A stretch of DNA of 56,048 nt from Rheinheimera sp. A13L (lineage in GTDB: Bacteria > Pseudomonadota > Gammaproteobacteria > Enterobacterales > Alteromonadaceae). Below the pieces are notes generated by a model. It did no database searches. It was not told where the DNA came from and worked only from the letters and a program-made list of their open reading frames with translations. Every line of letters begins with the position of its first letter. Position 1 is the stretch's first letter. Below are positions 1 to 6,248 of this stretch, one piece after another. The stretch covers positions 1-56,048 of the forward strand of contig NZ_AFHI01000024.1 in NCBI RefSeq assembly GCF_000217935.1, read 5' to 3'. Both the position numbers and the translations under genes were made by a program.

Positions 1-3
1 GCC

Positions 4-26
4 AAAGCCACCTTCACGGTGGCTTT
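4..26 (+). terminator. Rho-independent terminator of a gene left of the window
   Basis: A 9-bp perfect stem (positions 4-12 with 18-26) with a 5-base loop is followed by GTTATTT. It should end transcription of a gene lying to the left. accC is the usual neighbour of prmA, but that gene is not visible here. Confidence 0.7.
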
Positions 27-47
27 GTTATTTGCGCCACCTAAGCG

Positions 48-76
48 CTGATTTTAAGCCGCCAAACTGCTACAAT
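48..76 (+). promoter_or_regulatory. Candidate sigma-70 promoter for prmA
   Basis: TACAAT at 71-76 matches the -10 consensus at five of six bases. A poor -35 (CTGATT, 48-53) lies 17 bp upstream. Its position after the terminator at 4-26 and before prmA makes it plausible, but the -35 is weak. Confidence 0.35.
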
Positions 77-110
77 TCGCGCCCATTTCCAGAAAGTGAA
101 GAGCAACGCC

Positions 111-995
111 ATGCCGTGGATCCAATTACGCGTAAACAGCACTGAAAAACAAGCCGAGCAGGTCAGCGATATGCTGATGAGCTGGGGAGCGCAAGCAGTC
201 AGTTTTGTTGACGCCAAAGACACCCCTATTTACGAACCTATGCCGGGTGAAGTCTTGTATTGGGAAAATACGGTTGTGGTAGGTTTGTTTGACGCTGAAC
301 ATAACATGGATAAAGTGGTTCGCCAGCTGGAAAAAGCCGCCATTTTCAAAAACGGTGTGCAGTACAAGCTGGAACAACTGGAAGACAAAGACTGGGAAAG
401 GGAATGGATGGATAACTTCCACCCTATTCGTTTCGGTCACAGATTATGGGTCTGTCCAAGCTGGCGCGATATTCCGGATCCAACGGCAGTGAACGTGATG
501 CTGGACCCGGGCTTAGCTTTTGGTACCGGCACTCACCCAACCACAGCACTTTGTATGGAATGGCTGGATGCACAGGAATTGTCGCAAAGTTTAGTGGTCG
601 ATTTTGGTTGTGGCTCAGGTATTTTAGGTATTGCGGCATTAAAGCTTGGTGCTAAGCGTGTGGTCGGTATCGACATTGACCCACAAGCTATTGAATCCAG
701 CCTCGCCAACGCCACCCGTAACAGTGTAGAGCAACAAATTGAGTTGTATTTGCCGAAGGATCAACCTGCTTCATTAGAAGCCGATGTAGTAGTGGCGAAT
801 ATTCTGGCCGGCCCTTTAGCACAGCTTTCTGGCATTATCAGTGCTTACGTCAAACCAGGTGGCCTGCTGGCGCTGTCCGGTATTCTGGAAAGTCAGGCTC
901 AGTCGGTGATCGATGCTTACGCGGCAGAATTTGAGTTTGACCCTGTAGCGGTCAAAGAAGAATGGGTGCGCTTAACGGCACGGAAGAAAGTTTAA
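111..995 (+). CDS. prmA: Ribosomal protein L11 methyltransferase PrmA
   Basis: SAM-dependent enzyme that methylates ribosomal protein L11 (uL11) in the cytoplasm. The 294-residue product matches the usual family length (E. coli 293). The N-terminus begins MPWIQL as in E. coli, which sets the ATG at 111 rather than the in-frame GTG at 96. The substrate-recognition segment around residues 90-145 holds [16 protein letters not shown] and [15 protein letters not shown]. The SAM-binding motif [20 protein letters not shown] starts near residue 162, and [11 protein letters not shown] follows. It is followed by a strong terminator and then by genes on the opposite strand, so the dusB-fis neighbours known from enterics are absent. 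Identification is firm. Confidence 0.97.
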   Translation: MPWIQLRVNSTEKQAEQVSDMLMSWGAQAVSFVDAKDTPIYEPMPGEVLYWENTVVVGLFDAEHNMDKVVRQLEKAAIFKNGVQYKLEQLEDKDWEREWMDNFHPIRFGHRLWVCPSWRDIPDPTAVNVMLDPGLAFGTGTHPTTALCMEWLDAQELSQSLVVDFGCGSGILGIAALKLGAKRVVGIDIDPQAIESSLANATRNSVEQQIELYLPKDQPASLEADVVVANILAGPLAQLSGIISAYVKPGGLLALSGILESQAQSVIDAYAAEFEFDPVAVKEEWVRLTARKKV

Positions 996-1030
996 GGCCT
1001 CATCGTTCGATCTATAGCCTGACTGCTCTA

Positions 1031-1057
1031 CAGGCGACCTGCCCATCAGGTCGCCTG
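1031..1057 (+). terminator. Terminator of prmA
   Basis: An 11-bp perfect stem (1031-1041 with 1047-1057), loop CCCAT, is followed by TTTCT. It lies between the converging prmA and pspC-like genes and mainly serves prmA. Confidence 0.8.
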
Positions 1058-1074
1058 TTTCTAACAAACTCATA

Positions 1075-1284
1075 TCAGTACACCCAACGTTCTGGCAGTA
1101 TTAACGCAGCGGCGATATAAGCTACTACCACAGCAACCGGAAAACACAGCGCCAGCAATACCACTACAGTGCGGATTAACCAGATTGGTTGCTCATAAAA
1201 AGCAGCAAAACCTGCACACACACCTGAAATTTTACGTTTAGCCTTGTTCACAAACCAGGCACTTTTATCTTTTTCTAAACTCAT
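1075..1284 (-). CDS. PspC-domain envelope-stress membrane protein
   Basis: A 69-residue protein with the PspC domain (phage shock protein C family, inner membrane). Residues 14-27 hold the typical KAKRKISGVCAGFA segment, followed by a hydrophobic stretch of about 25 residues ending ALILPERW. In E. coli PspC works with PspB in sensing membrane damage and releasing PspF from PspA. Here the protein is little more than the domain itself, without the long C-terminal part of E. coli PspC. The ATG at 1284 is chosen because GGAGAG lies 7 bases upstream; the TTG at 1299 has no such site. The stop codon of the 31-residue gene upstream lies just after this ribosome-binding site, so the two are probably coupled. 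No pspA, pspB or pspF is visible nearby. Confidence 0.85.
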   Translation of the reverse strand: MSLEKDKSAWFVNKAKRKISGVCAGFAAFYEQPIWLIRTVVVLLALCFPVAVVVAYIAAALILPERWVY

Positions 1285-1288
1285 ATGC

Positions 1289-1384
1289 TTACTCTCCAAT
1301 CTTGTTATAAACCGCTCTGTCTAACAACCAGAGCAAACCAGCTAAAGCCCAGACCACGACAATATTGATAATAATCAGTGACAT
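1289..1384 (-). CDS. Small membrane peptide, 31 residues, upstream of the PspC gene
   Basis: The frame reads MSLIIINIVVVWALAGLLWL followed by LDRAVYNKIGE. It is one hydrophobic segment of about 20 residues with a short charged C-terminus, so a single-pass inner-membrane peptide. The start has a strong ribosome-binding site, GGGAGAGG, eight bases upstream. Its last codons carry the ribosome-binding site of the PspC-domain gene (GGAGAG then TAA), which argues that it is translated. PspB, the usual partner of PspC, also has an N-terminal membrane helix but is longer (about 74 residues) with a coiled coil that is missing here. I do not recognise the family. Confidence 0.6.
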   Translation of the reverse strand: MSLIIINIVVVWALAGLLWLLDRAVYNKIGE

Positions 1385-1412
1385 GTTCTGCCTCTCCCTA
1401 AACGCTTTTTGT

Positions 1413-1487
1413 TCAGACTTCGTCTGCAGCCCAGCTGCCAACAATGCCAAACCATGCTAATACAACCATCAGTGCTGCTATTTCCAT
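1413..1487 (-). CDS. Tandem 24-residue membrane peptide, copy 1 (promoter-distal)
   Basis: The peptide begins MEIAALMVVLAWFGIVGSWA and ends ADEV. It is a single predicted membrane helix with an acidic C-terminus. GGAGAG lies 6 bases before the ATG. It is the last of three gene copies spaced exactly 140 bp apart, and the three peptides are identical. Compared with copies 2 and 3 this one has GCA instead of GCT for Ala11, a silent change. That the changes are silent is the main evidence that the frame is translated. Function unknown; I recognise no family. Confidence 0.65.
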   Translation of the reverse strand: MEIAALMVVLAWFGIVGSWAADEV

Positions 1488-1552
1488 TTTGACTCTCCTC
1501 ACCTTTGTTTATGTTTTTCACTTTTTGCTGATACTCATCAGCGCTTAGTTAT

Positions 1553-1627
1553 TCAGACTTCGTCTGCAGCCCAGCTGCCTACAATGCCAAACCAAGCTAA
1601 TACAACCATCAGTGCTGCTATTTCCAT
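1553..1627 (-). CDS. Tandem 24-residue membrane peptide, copy 2
   Basis: Same 24-residue product as copies 1 and 3. Codon 16 is GTA here rather than GTT, again silent. It has the same GGAGAG ribosome-binding site at the same spacing. The spacer between this copy and copy 1 carries a 6-bp hairpin (1527-1542, GCTGAT with ATCAGC), repeated at the equivalent place between copies 2 and 3. The hairpin has no U-tract in the direction of transcription, so it is more likely an RNA processing or stability element than a terminator. Confidence 0.65.
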   Translation of the reverse strand: MEIAALMVVLAWFGIVGSWAADEV

Positions 1628-1692
1628 TTTGACTCTCCTTACCTCTGTTTATGTTTTTCACTTTTTGCTGATACCCATCAGCGCTTAGTTAT

Positions 1693-1767
1693 TCAGACTT
1701 CGTCTGCAGCCCAGCTGCCAACAATACCGAACCAAGCTAATACAACCATCAGTGCTGCTATTTCCAT
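1693..1767 (-). CDS. Tandem 24-residue membrane peptide, copy 3 (promoter-proximal)
   Basis: First gene of the run, about 55-60 bases downstream of the predicted sigma-54 start site. It encodes the same 24-residue peptide, with TTC and GGT instead of TTT and GGC at codons 13 and 14, both silent. GGAGAG precedes the ATG by 6 bases. A short membrane peptide in several tandem copies also recalls type I toxins such as Ldr and Ibs; no antisense RNA promoter is convincing here. Confidence 0.65.
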   Translation of the reverse strand: MEIAALMVVLAWFGIVGSWAADEV

Positions 1768-1834
1768 TTTGACTCTCCTTAACCTTAGTTAGTGGTTTAA
1801 TTCATCATCAGTTCATCTGTTGATATCTATACAT

Positions 1835-1851
1835 TGCAGCTGTTATGCCAA
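1835..1851 (-). promoter_or_regulatory. Sigma-54 promoter of the peptide-PspC operon
   Basis: The minus strand reads TTGGCATAACAGCTGCA. It has the invariant GG and GC dinucleotides 12 bases apart and a good fit to TTGGCAC-N5-TTGCA. It uses the same -24 element, TTGGCATAA, as the glnA promoter at 38043. A start site near 1823 would give a leader of about 55 bases before the first peptide gene. In E. coli the psp operon is sigma-54/PspF dependent, which agrees with the PspC gene at the end of this unit. Confidence 0.65.
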
Positions 1852-2109
1852 CTTAAAAATTAATTTCAAGCCACTGTTTTAAATCATTATTTTATGAAAA
1901 ACATCAAAGCAAGGTTGTTGTTTGAATTATAGTCAAAACACAAAAGTAGCGTTTTTAACCATTTTTTAGTTATTTTTAAATAAGGCAATTTCAATCAAAT
2001 TCAAACAAGCAGGTGCAACCGACTTGCACTAAAGAGGGATCAGAAAATCAGGGGTATAAAAGGAGCCAGAGAAACAAACTTAGCCATGGAAAAGGACTTA
2101 AAAAAACAA
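1852..2109. other. AT-rich upstream region with a 17-bp inverted repeat
   Basis: No gene seen. The stretch is AT-rich with A and T runs that would favour bending. At 2013-2029 lies a perfect inverted repeat, GTGCAA-N5-TTGCAC, about 165-175 bp upstream of the sigma-54 promoter. That is a suitable distance for an enhancer-binding protein. Whether it serves that promoter is inference; the sequence is not a clear PspF or NtrC site. Confidence 0.45.
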
Positions 2110-2135
2110 AACCCGGTACTACTTAAAACCGGGTT
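2110..2135 (-). terminator. Terminator of the two-gene small-protein operon
   Basis: An 8-bp stem (2110-2117 with 2128-2135) is followed on the minus strand by TTTGTTTTTTT. The stop codon of the 41-residue gene at 2123 lies inside the loop of the hairpin. Confidence 0.8.
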
Positions 2136-2248
2136 GAAGCAGGAATATCGAACGGGGGTAATAACCAATGCCAGATCACAGATACCAGGCCAACACTAAC
2201 GACGGGCAATAAAAACAGCCCCAACAAGCCTAATGTTAAGCTCAGCAT
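2123..2248 (-). CDS. Small membrane peptide, 41 residues
   Basis: The frame begins MLSLTLGLLGLFLLPVVSVG and continues with a second apolar stretch around WHWLLPPF, ending PASTRF. It is one long or two short membrane helices. The ATG lies two bases after the TAA of the 88-residue gene, and AAGG lies about 10 bases upstream, so translation is probably coupled. The terminator begins inside its last codons, so the transcript is built to include this frame. No family recognised. Confidence 0.5.
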   Translation of the reverse strand: MLSLTLGLLGLFLLPVVSVGLVSVIWHWLLPPFDIPASTRF

Positions 2249-2250
2249 CC

Positions 2251-2517
2251 TTAGTTCACCTTAGCTGCCGCAACAACTGTTTGTTTATCAGTTTCAGTGC
2301 TGGTGACTAAAGTTGCTTCCAGTTCGGCCAGAGCTTTTTTACTTTGTTCAGCAATGGCCGCTTTTAATTCAGTCATTTGCTGACTCATCAATTCTGTCGC
2401 AAAATTGCTGATCGCTTGTGTATTGACTGAAGGTAAGCTCAGCTCATTGGCTTGCGCTACAGGGGTAACAGCAAAAGCTGCAGAGGTAATCAGGACTAAC
2501 GTAGCGAGTGTTTTCAT
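2251..2517 (-). CDS. Small secreted protein, 88 residues, unknown function
   Basis: The N-terminus is a clear Sec signal peptide, with cleavage likely after AQA near residue 23. The mature part, about 65 residues, is a polar helix rich in Ala, Glu, Gln and Lys with no cysteine. It is preceded by AGGAGCACGACC before the ATG at 2517, a good ribosome-binding site. It is co-transcribed with the 41-residue membrane peptide and ends at a shared terminator. I see no motif that gives a function. A periplasmic helical protein acting together with the membrane peptide is possible but unsupported. Confidence 0.75.
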   Translation of the reverse strand: MKTLATLVLITSAAFAVTPVAQANELSLPSVNTQAISNFATELMSQQMTELKAAIAEQSKKALAELEATLVTSTETDKQTVVAAAKVN

Positions 2518-2663
2518 GGTCGTGCTCCTTAATGAGTAATGAAGTTCACTATCTCTATTTCAAGGTGCGTGCCATACTAATAATATTTTTTAAGTTATTG
2601 ATAATAAACAACTTAACTAAGATTAAAAGGGGTTTTCAAAATCAAATAAAAAACCAATAAAAC

Positions 2664-2693
2664 AAAAAAGTAGGTGAAATTCACCACTTTTTT
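2664..2693 (-). terminator. Terminator of dusA
   Basis: A 13-bp stem with one bulged A (arms 2664-2677 and 2681-2693, loop AAT) has A6 on one side and T6 on the other. It can work in both directions; the gene it follows is dusA on the minus strand. Confidence 0.8.
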
Positions 2694-2703
2694 GTTTTCA
2701 ACG

Positions 2704-3705
2704 TTAAAGCTGTGGCACCTTTTTCAGCGCATCCAGCATCACTTGTGGACCACTGGTCGGCAGATGACCTATTTCACTTAAATGCCGGCGCCATAAACGG
2801 GCACCTGGTACGCCCTGAAACAGCCCCAGCATATGGCGTGCTATATGCCAGAATCGTGCACCTTGAGTCATTTGTCGTTCAATGTAAGGCAACATCAACT
2901 CAACCACCTGATGGGGTGTAGGTACAGCTCGTGGGTTGTTATAAATAGCAGCGTCGATTTGCGCCAGCATTAGCGGGTTGCTGTACGCCTCGCGGCCTAC
3001 CATCACACCATCCACATGCTGTAAATGGGTTAAACAATCAGCCAGGGTTTTAACGCCACCATTGATGGAGATATCTAAATGCGGGAAATCTTTTTTCAGC
3101 TGATAAACGCGCTCATAATCCAGTGGCGGAATTTCACGGTTTTCTTTAGGGCTTAAACCACTTAACCAGGCTTTACGGGCATGCACAATAAACTGGTTAC
3201 AACCGGATTCAGCGATAGTGCCGATAAAATCGACTAAAAACTGATAGCTGTCGTGATCATCAATACCAATGCGGCTTTTTACCGTGACAGGAATATCCAC
3301 TACAGCACGCATTTCATGAATACAGGCAGCCACTAATTCAGGTCTGGCCATCAGGCAAGCGCCAAACATACCATTTTGTACTCTGTCCGAAGGGCAACCT
3401 ACATTGATATTAATAGCGTCGTAGCCCCTTTCCTGACAAAGCTTAGCGCTATGCGCCATATCTTTAGAGTCTGAACCACCCAGCTGAACTACGACCGGAT
3501 GTTCTTCGTCATTAAAACCAAGATAATCCCCCTGCCCATAAATAATGGCCCCTGTGGTCACCATTTCGGTATAAAGCACCGCATGTTCAGACAATAAACG
3601 GTGGAAATAACGACAATGTTTATCCGTCCAATCCAGCATAGGGGCAATGGAGAAACGGTGATCCATAGTCACAGGCTTGGAGGAGGAAGTATTCGAACTA
3701 GTCAT
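2704..3705 (-). CDS. dusA: tRNA-dihydrouridine(20/20a) synthase DusA
   Basis: Flavoenzyme that reduces U20/U20a in the D-loop of tRNA. The 333-residue product has the FMN-binding TIM barrel start [10 protein letters not shown] (residues 19-28), the catalytic cysteine C117 in NGMFGACLM, the FMN contacts VKSRIG and ISINGGVKT, and the C-terminal RNA-binding helical part with [19 protein letters not shown]. These are DusA rather than DusB or DusC features. The region before the ATG has no strong ribosome-binding site; the next ATG, 13 codons in, is an alternative. It is a single-gene unit with its own terminator. Confidence 0.95.
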   Translation of the reverse strand: MTSSNTSSSKPVTMDHRFSIAPMLDWTDKHCRYFHRLLSEHAVLYTEMVTTGAIIYGQGDYLGFNDEEHPVVVQLGGSDSKDMAHSAKLCQERGYDAININVGCPSDRVQNGMFGACLMARPELVAACIHEMRAVVDIPVTVKSRIGIDDHDSYQFLVDFIGTIAESGCNQFIVHARKAWLSGLSPKENREIPPLDYERVYQLKKDFPHLDISINGGVKTLADCLTHLQHVDGVMVGREAYSNPLMLAQIDAAIYNNPRAVPTPHQVVELMLPYIERQMTQGARFWHIARHMLGLFQGVPGARLWRRHLSEIGHLPTSGPQVMLDALKKVPQL

Positions 3706-3940
3706 AAACGGCTGCCATTTGGTTAATCTGCTGTTTTCTGCAAACTCTGAGCACAGAGTGTAGAAAAATCGCGCGAGTATACACCAGAAGGCCAGGCTTT
3801 TCAGTGCAAAGCTTCTGGCTATACTGATTTTTAGCCTTGCTGCATTATGTGACTACAATAGAAATGCAGCTACAGTCAGATGCTGGAGCCTGACAAAATT
3901 ACAGATTTGTAAGGCAAAAGACTAAAACAAAGGAGCTTGT

Positions 3941-4981
3941 ATGCGTAACTTTCTGGTGTTTATCTTTACATTGATTTGTACCCTTAGCCTGATCTCAACA
4001 GCTGAAGCCTGTACCAGAGCTGTTTATAAGGGTCCTGAGCAACTGGTGCTTACTGCCCGTTCGATGGATTGGCGTGATGAGATCCCGGTGAATCTTTGGC
4101 TATTTCCCCGAGGTATGCAACGCCAGGGAGAAGTTGGCCCTAACTCAGTGCGCTGGACCTCGCGATATGGCAGCGTAGTCGCCAGTGCCTTTGATATTTC
4201 AAGCACTGATGGTTTGAACGAAAAAGGCCTGGTCGCTAATCTGTTGTGGTTAGTGGAGTCACGTTATGCCGACTATGACGGCAGTCAACCCGGTTTGAGT
4301 ATTGCTGCCTGGGTACAATATATGCTGGATAATTTTGCGACAGTCTCTGAAGCTGTAGAGGCCATGCAGAACGAACCTTTTGTTGTTGTCTCTGCAAATA
4401 TTCCAGGAACTGACCGTTTAGCCACCTTACATTTATCTTTATCAGACGCTTCAGGCGACAATGCGGTGTTTGAGTATATCAATGGAAAGCTGGTGATCCA
4501 TCACGATCCGTCTTATACCGTGATGACCAACTCCCCCGTATTTGAAAAACAGCTGGCAATCAACGAATACTGGCGTGAATTGGGAGGCACCACTATGCTG
4601 CCGGGAACAAACAGAGCAGCAGACCGTTTTGTCAGAGCCTCGTTTTACCTGCAAGCAATACCTCAGACCAGTGATCCCTGGATTGCGGTAGCCAGCCTGT
4701 TCAGTGTGATCCGTAATGCTTCAGTGCCCTTTGGCATTTCATCACCCACTGAGCCCAATATTTCATCTACCCGCTGGCGCTCTGTTTCTGATCATAAAGC
4801 ACTACGTTACTACTTTGAGACTGTATTAACACCGAATACCTTCTGGGTTGACCTGAAACAAGCTGACCTGCAAAAGGGGCAGCCCGTGCGTAAACTTGCC
4901 TTGTCAGAACATCAAACCTACGCAGGAAATGCGGTTTCACAATTCAGGCCAGCCGAAGCTTTTCAGTTTGCAGGCTTGTAG
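3941..4981 (+). CDS. Periplasmic Ntn-hydrolase, choloylglycine hydrolase / penicillin V acylase family
   Basis: Linear-amide C-N hydrolase of the conjugated bile salt hydrolase and penicillin V acylase family, 346 residues. A signal peptide ends at AEA, directly before C24, so that cleavage exposes the N-terminal nucleophile as the family requires. C24-T-R26 and the segment LTARSMDWR follow, supplying the catalytic Cys, Arg and Asp. The conserved Asn lies in VMTNSPVF and a later Arg in NRAADRF. Gram-negative members are reported to hydrolyse N-acyl homoserine lactones as well as penicillin V, so the substrate cannot be read from sequence. A strong AAAGGAGC precedes the ATG. It is a single gene with no acyl-homoserine lactone synthase nearby. 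Confidence 0.85.
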   Translation: MRNFLVFIFTLICTLSLISTAEACTRAVYKGPEQLVLTARSMDWRDEIPVNLWLFPRGMQRQGEVGPNSVRWTSRYGSVVASAFDISSTDGLNEKGLVANLLWLVESRYADYDGSQPGLSIAAWVQYMLDNFATVSEAVEAMQNEPFVVVSANIPGTDRLATLHLSLSDASGDNAVFEYINGKLVIHHDPSYTVMTNSPVFEKQLAINEYWRELGGTTMLPGTNRAADRFVRASFYLQAIPQTSDPWIAVASLFSVIRNASVPFGISSPTEPNISSTRWRSVSDHKALRYYFETVLTPNTFWVDLKQADLQKGQPVRKLALSEHQTYAGNAVSQFRPAEAFQFAGL

Positions 4982-5112
4982 ATGGCAACTGAACCATAAC
5001 AACTGCAGTAAAACTTAACTTTTGTTTTGTATAAGGAATTACCAATTCAAAGGCTGGAGCAGACAAACTTCTGTGATAAACTGCCGCCATTGCTACCGGA
5101 GTGAGCTACCTT

Positions 5113-5562
5113 ATGTCGATTGAATCTTTGGTCACCAGAGCCCGCCATATTTGTGATGTGAATGGTGCCCGCTTTACCAGCATTCGTGAAAAAGTGTTTC
5201 GTTTATTAGCGCAAACTCACGGTGGTATTGGTGCCTATGAATTACTGGAGCAATTAAAAGCCAGTGAACCCGCAGCTAAACCTGCCACTATTTACCGTGC
5301 TTTGGATTTTCTGACCGAACAGGGGTTCATTCATAAAATTGAATCGACTAATGCATTTTTGCTCTGCCATCACTTTGAGCAACATCATCCGGCGCAGTTG
5401 CTGATCTGTGATCAATGTGGCCATGTGGAAGAATTACATTCATCCCCATTACAGCAAGAGTTCGTAAAATTAGCCTCAGAAAAAGGCTTTTTAATTCAAC
5501 GACAAACTGTAGAAGCTCACGGAAGTTGCCAAAGCTGCCTTAAAAAAGCGTCAATTGACTGA
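5113..5562 (+). CDS. zur: Zinc uptake regulator Zur (Fur family)
   Basis: Zinc-responsive transcriptional repressor, 149 residues. The N-terminal winged helix has GARFTSIREKVFRLL and the Zur-type recognition segment KPATIYRALDFLTEQGFIHK. The dimer domain has IESTNAFLLCH, then CDQCG and a second CQSC pair for the structural zinc. The sequence ESTNAFLLCH is close to E. coli Zur (ESTNSYVLCH) and unlike Fur. I use the ATG at 5113, with GGAG 11 bases upstream; the GTG at 5101 lies on the ribosome-binding site itself. The gene stands alone with no znuABC beside it. A candidate Zur operator is at 34211 in this window. Confidence 0.93.
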   Translation: MSIESLVTRARHICDVNGARFTSIREKVFRLLAQTHGGIGAYELLEQLKASEPAAKPATIYRALDFLTEQGFIHKIESTNAFLLCHHFEQHHPAQLLICDQCGHVEELHSSPLQQEFVKLASEKGFLIQRQTVEAHGSCQSCLKKASID

Positions 5563-5740
5563 ATCCGCTTGACGCCTTGCTACCTCAGTGGCTATTTTAG
5601 TGATTAGAACCGAATAAAATTGTAAATATTTTAGAAAAAATCATACCAAAACAATAAGCTAGACTTGTGTTATACGACATAGCCACCTAATCTTGAAGTT
5701 GGCAATGCACTCAGGTCCAGACTCCGAACAGGCTAATTAA

Positions 5741-6205
5741 ATGAATGTTGAGTATGTAAATCCGTTTCTCTCTTCGTTAGTCAATGTGTTAGGTACCATG
5801 GCCAATACTAAAATTGTGCCAGGGCAGCCACGGTTGAAGAAAGACGAGCAGGCTCGCGGCGAAGTATCAGGTTTGATTGGTATGATAGGCCCTACCACAA
5901 AAGGGTCATTTTCAGTCACTTTTGAAGAATCCTTAGCGCTGGAAATCATGTCCAGAATGTTGGGAGAGAAACCTGACACTATTAACGCTGATGTGACTGA
6001 TATGGTGGGTGAAATTACTAATATGGTGACAGGTGGCGCTAAGCGTATTTTGGGTGAAAAAGGCCATGAATTCAGTATGGCGACCCCTGTTGTCGTATCA
6101 GGCAAAGGCCATACCATTACTCATAAAACCACTGGTGCTAAAATTTTGATGCCATTTGATTCAGACTTCGGCAAAGTTTTTATTGAAGTCAGCTTCGACG
6201 AATAA
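5741..6205 (+). CDS. CheX-like chemotaxis phosphatase
   Basis: A 154-residue protein of the CheX/CheC fold, which dephosphorylates response regulators such as CheY-P. The key helix carries E91 and N94 in DMVGEITNMVTGGAK, the ExxN catalytic pair of CheX. The flanking pattern (N-terminal VNPFLSSLVNVL, central GLIGMIGPTTKGSFSVTF, C-terminal FIEVSF) fits the stand-alone CheX-like family common in Shewanella, Vibrio and Alteromonas. It is not near chemotaxis genes, which is usual for this subgroup. The ribosome-binding site is weak (AGG 9 bases upstream). Its target regulator cannot be told from the sequence. Confidence 0.82.
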   Translation: MNVEYVNPFLSSLVNVLGTMANTKIVPGQPRLKKDEQARGEVSGLIGMIGPTTKGSFSVTFEESLALEIMSRMLGEKPDTINADVTDMVGEITNMVTGGAKRILGEKGHEFSMATPVVVSGKGHTITHKTTGAKILMPFDSDFGKVFIEVSFDE

Positions 6206-6222
6206 TTTGATCTGCACCTACA

Positions 6223-6248
6223 AAAAAGCCGACTTCAGTCGGCTTTTT
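6223..6248. terminator. Bidirectional terminator between cheX-like and alr
   Basis: An 11-bp stem (6223-6233 with 6238-6248) has loop TTCA, an A-run on the left and a T-run on the right. The stop codon of alr lies in the loop. It serves both converging genes. Confidence 0.85.

Larger units (their letters stand above)
1413..1807. repeat. Three direct tandem repeats with a 140-bp period
   Basis: The units begin at 1413, 1553 and 1693, exactly 140 bp apart. Each has a 75-bp gene, its ribosome-binding site and a 65-bp spacer. The second and third units are nearly identical in gene and spacer. The third unit loses similarity just upstream of its ribosome-binding site, around 1782, where promoter-proximal sequence begins. 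Coding differences between units are all synonymous. Confidence 0.9.

Noticed and set aside
1489-1513. Plus-strand promoter (TTGACT...TATGTT) for an antisense RNA to the peptide genes
   Set aside because: The spacing is only 15 bp, the -10 is poor and the third copy does not have it. Not enough to call a type I antitoxin.
1413-1767. The 140-bp repeats as a CRISPR array
   Set aside because: The unit is far too long, has no unique spacers and contains coding frames; no cas genes are present.
5041-5112. Zur autoregulatory operator in front of zur
   Set aside because: No stretch resembling the AT-rich Zur palindrome is visible between the previous gene and zur.
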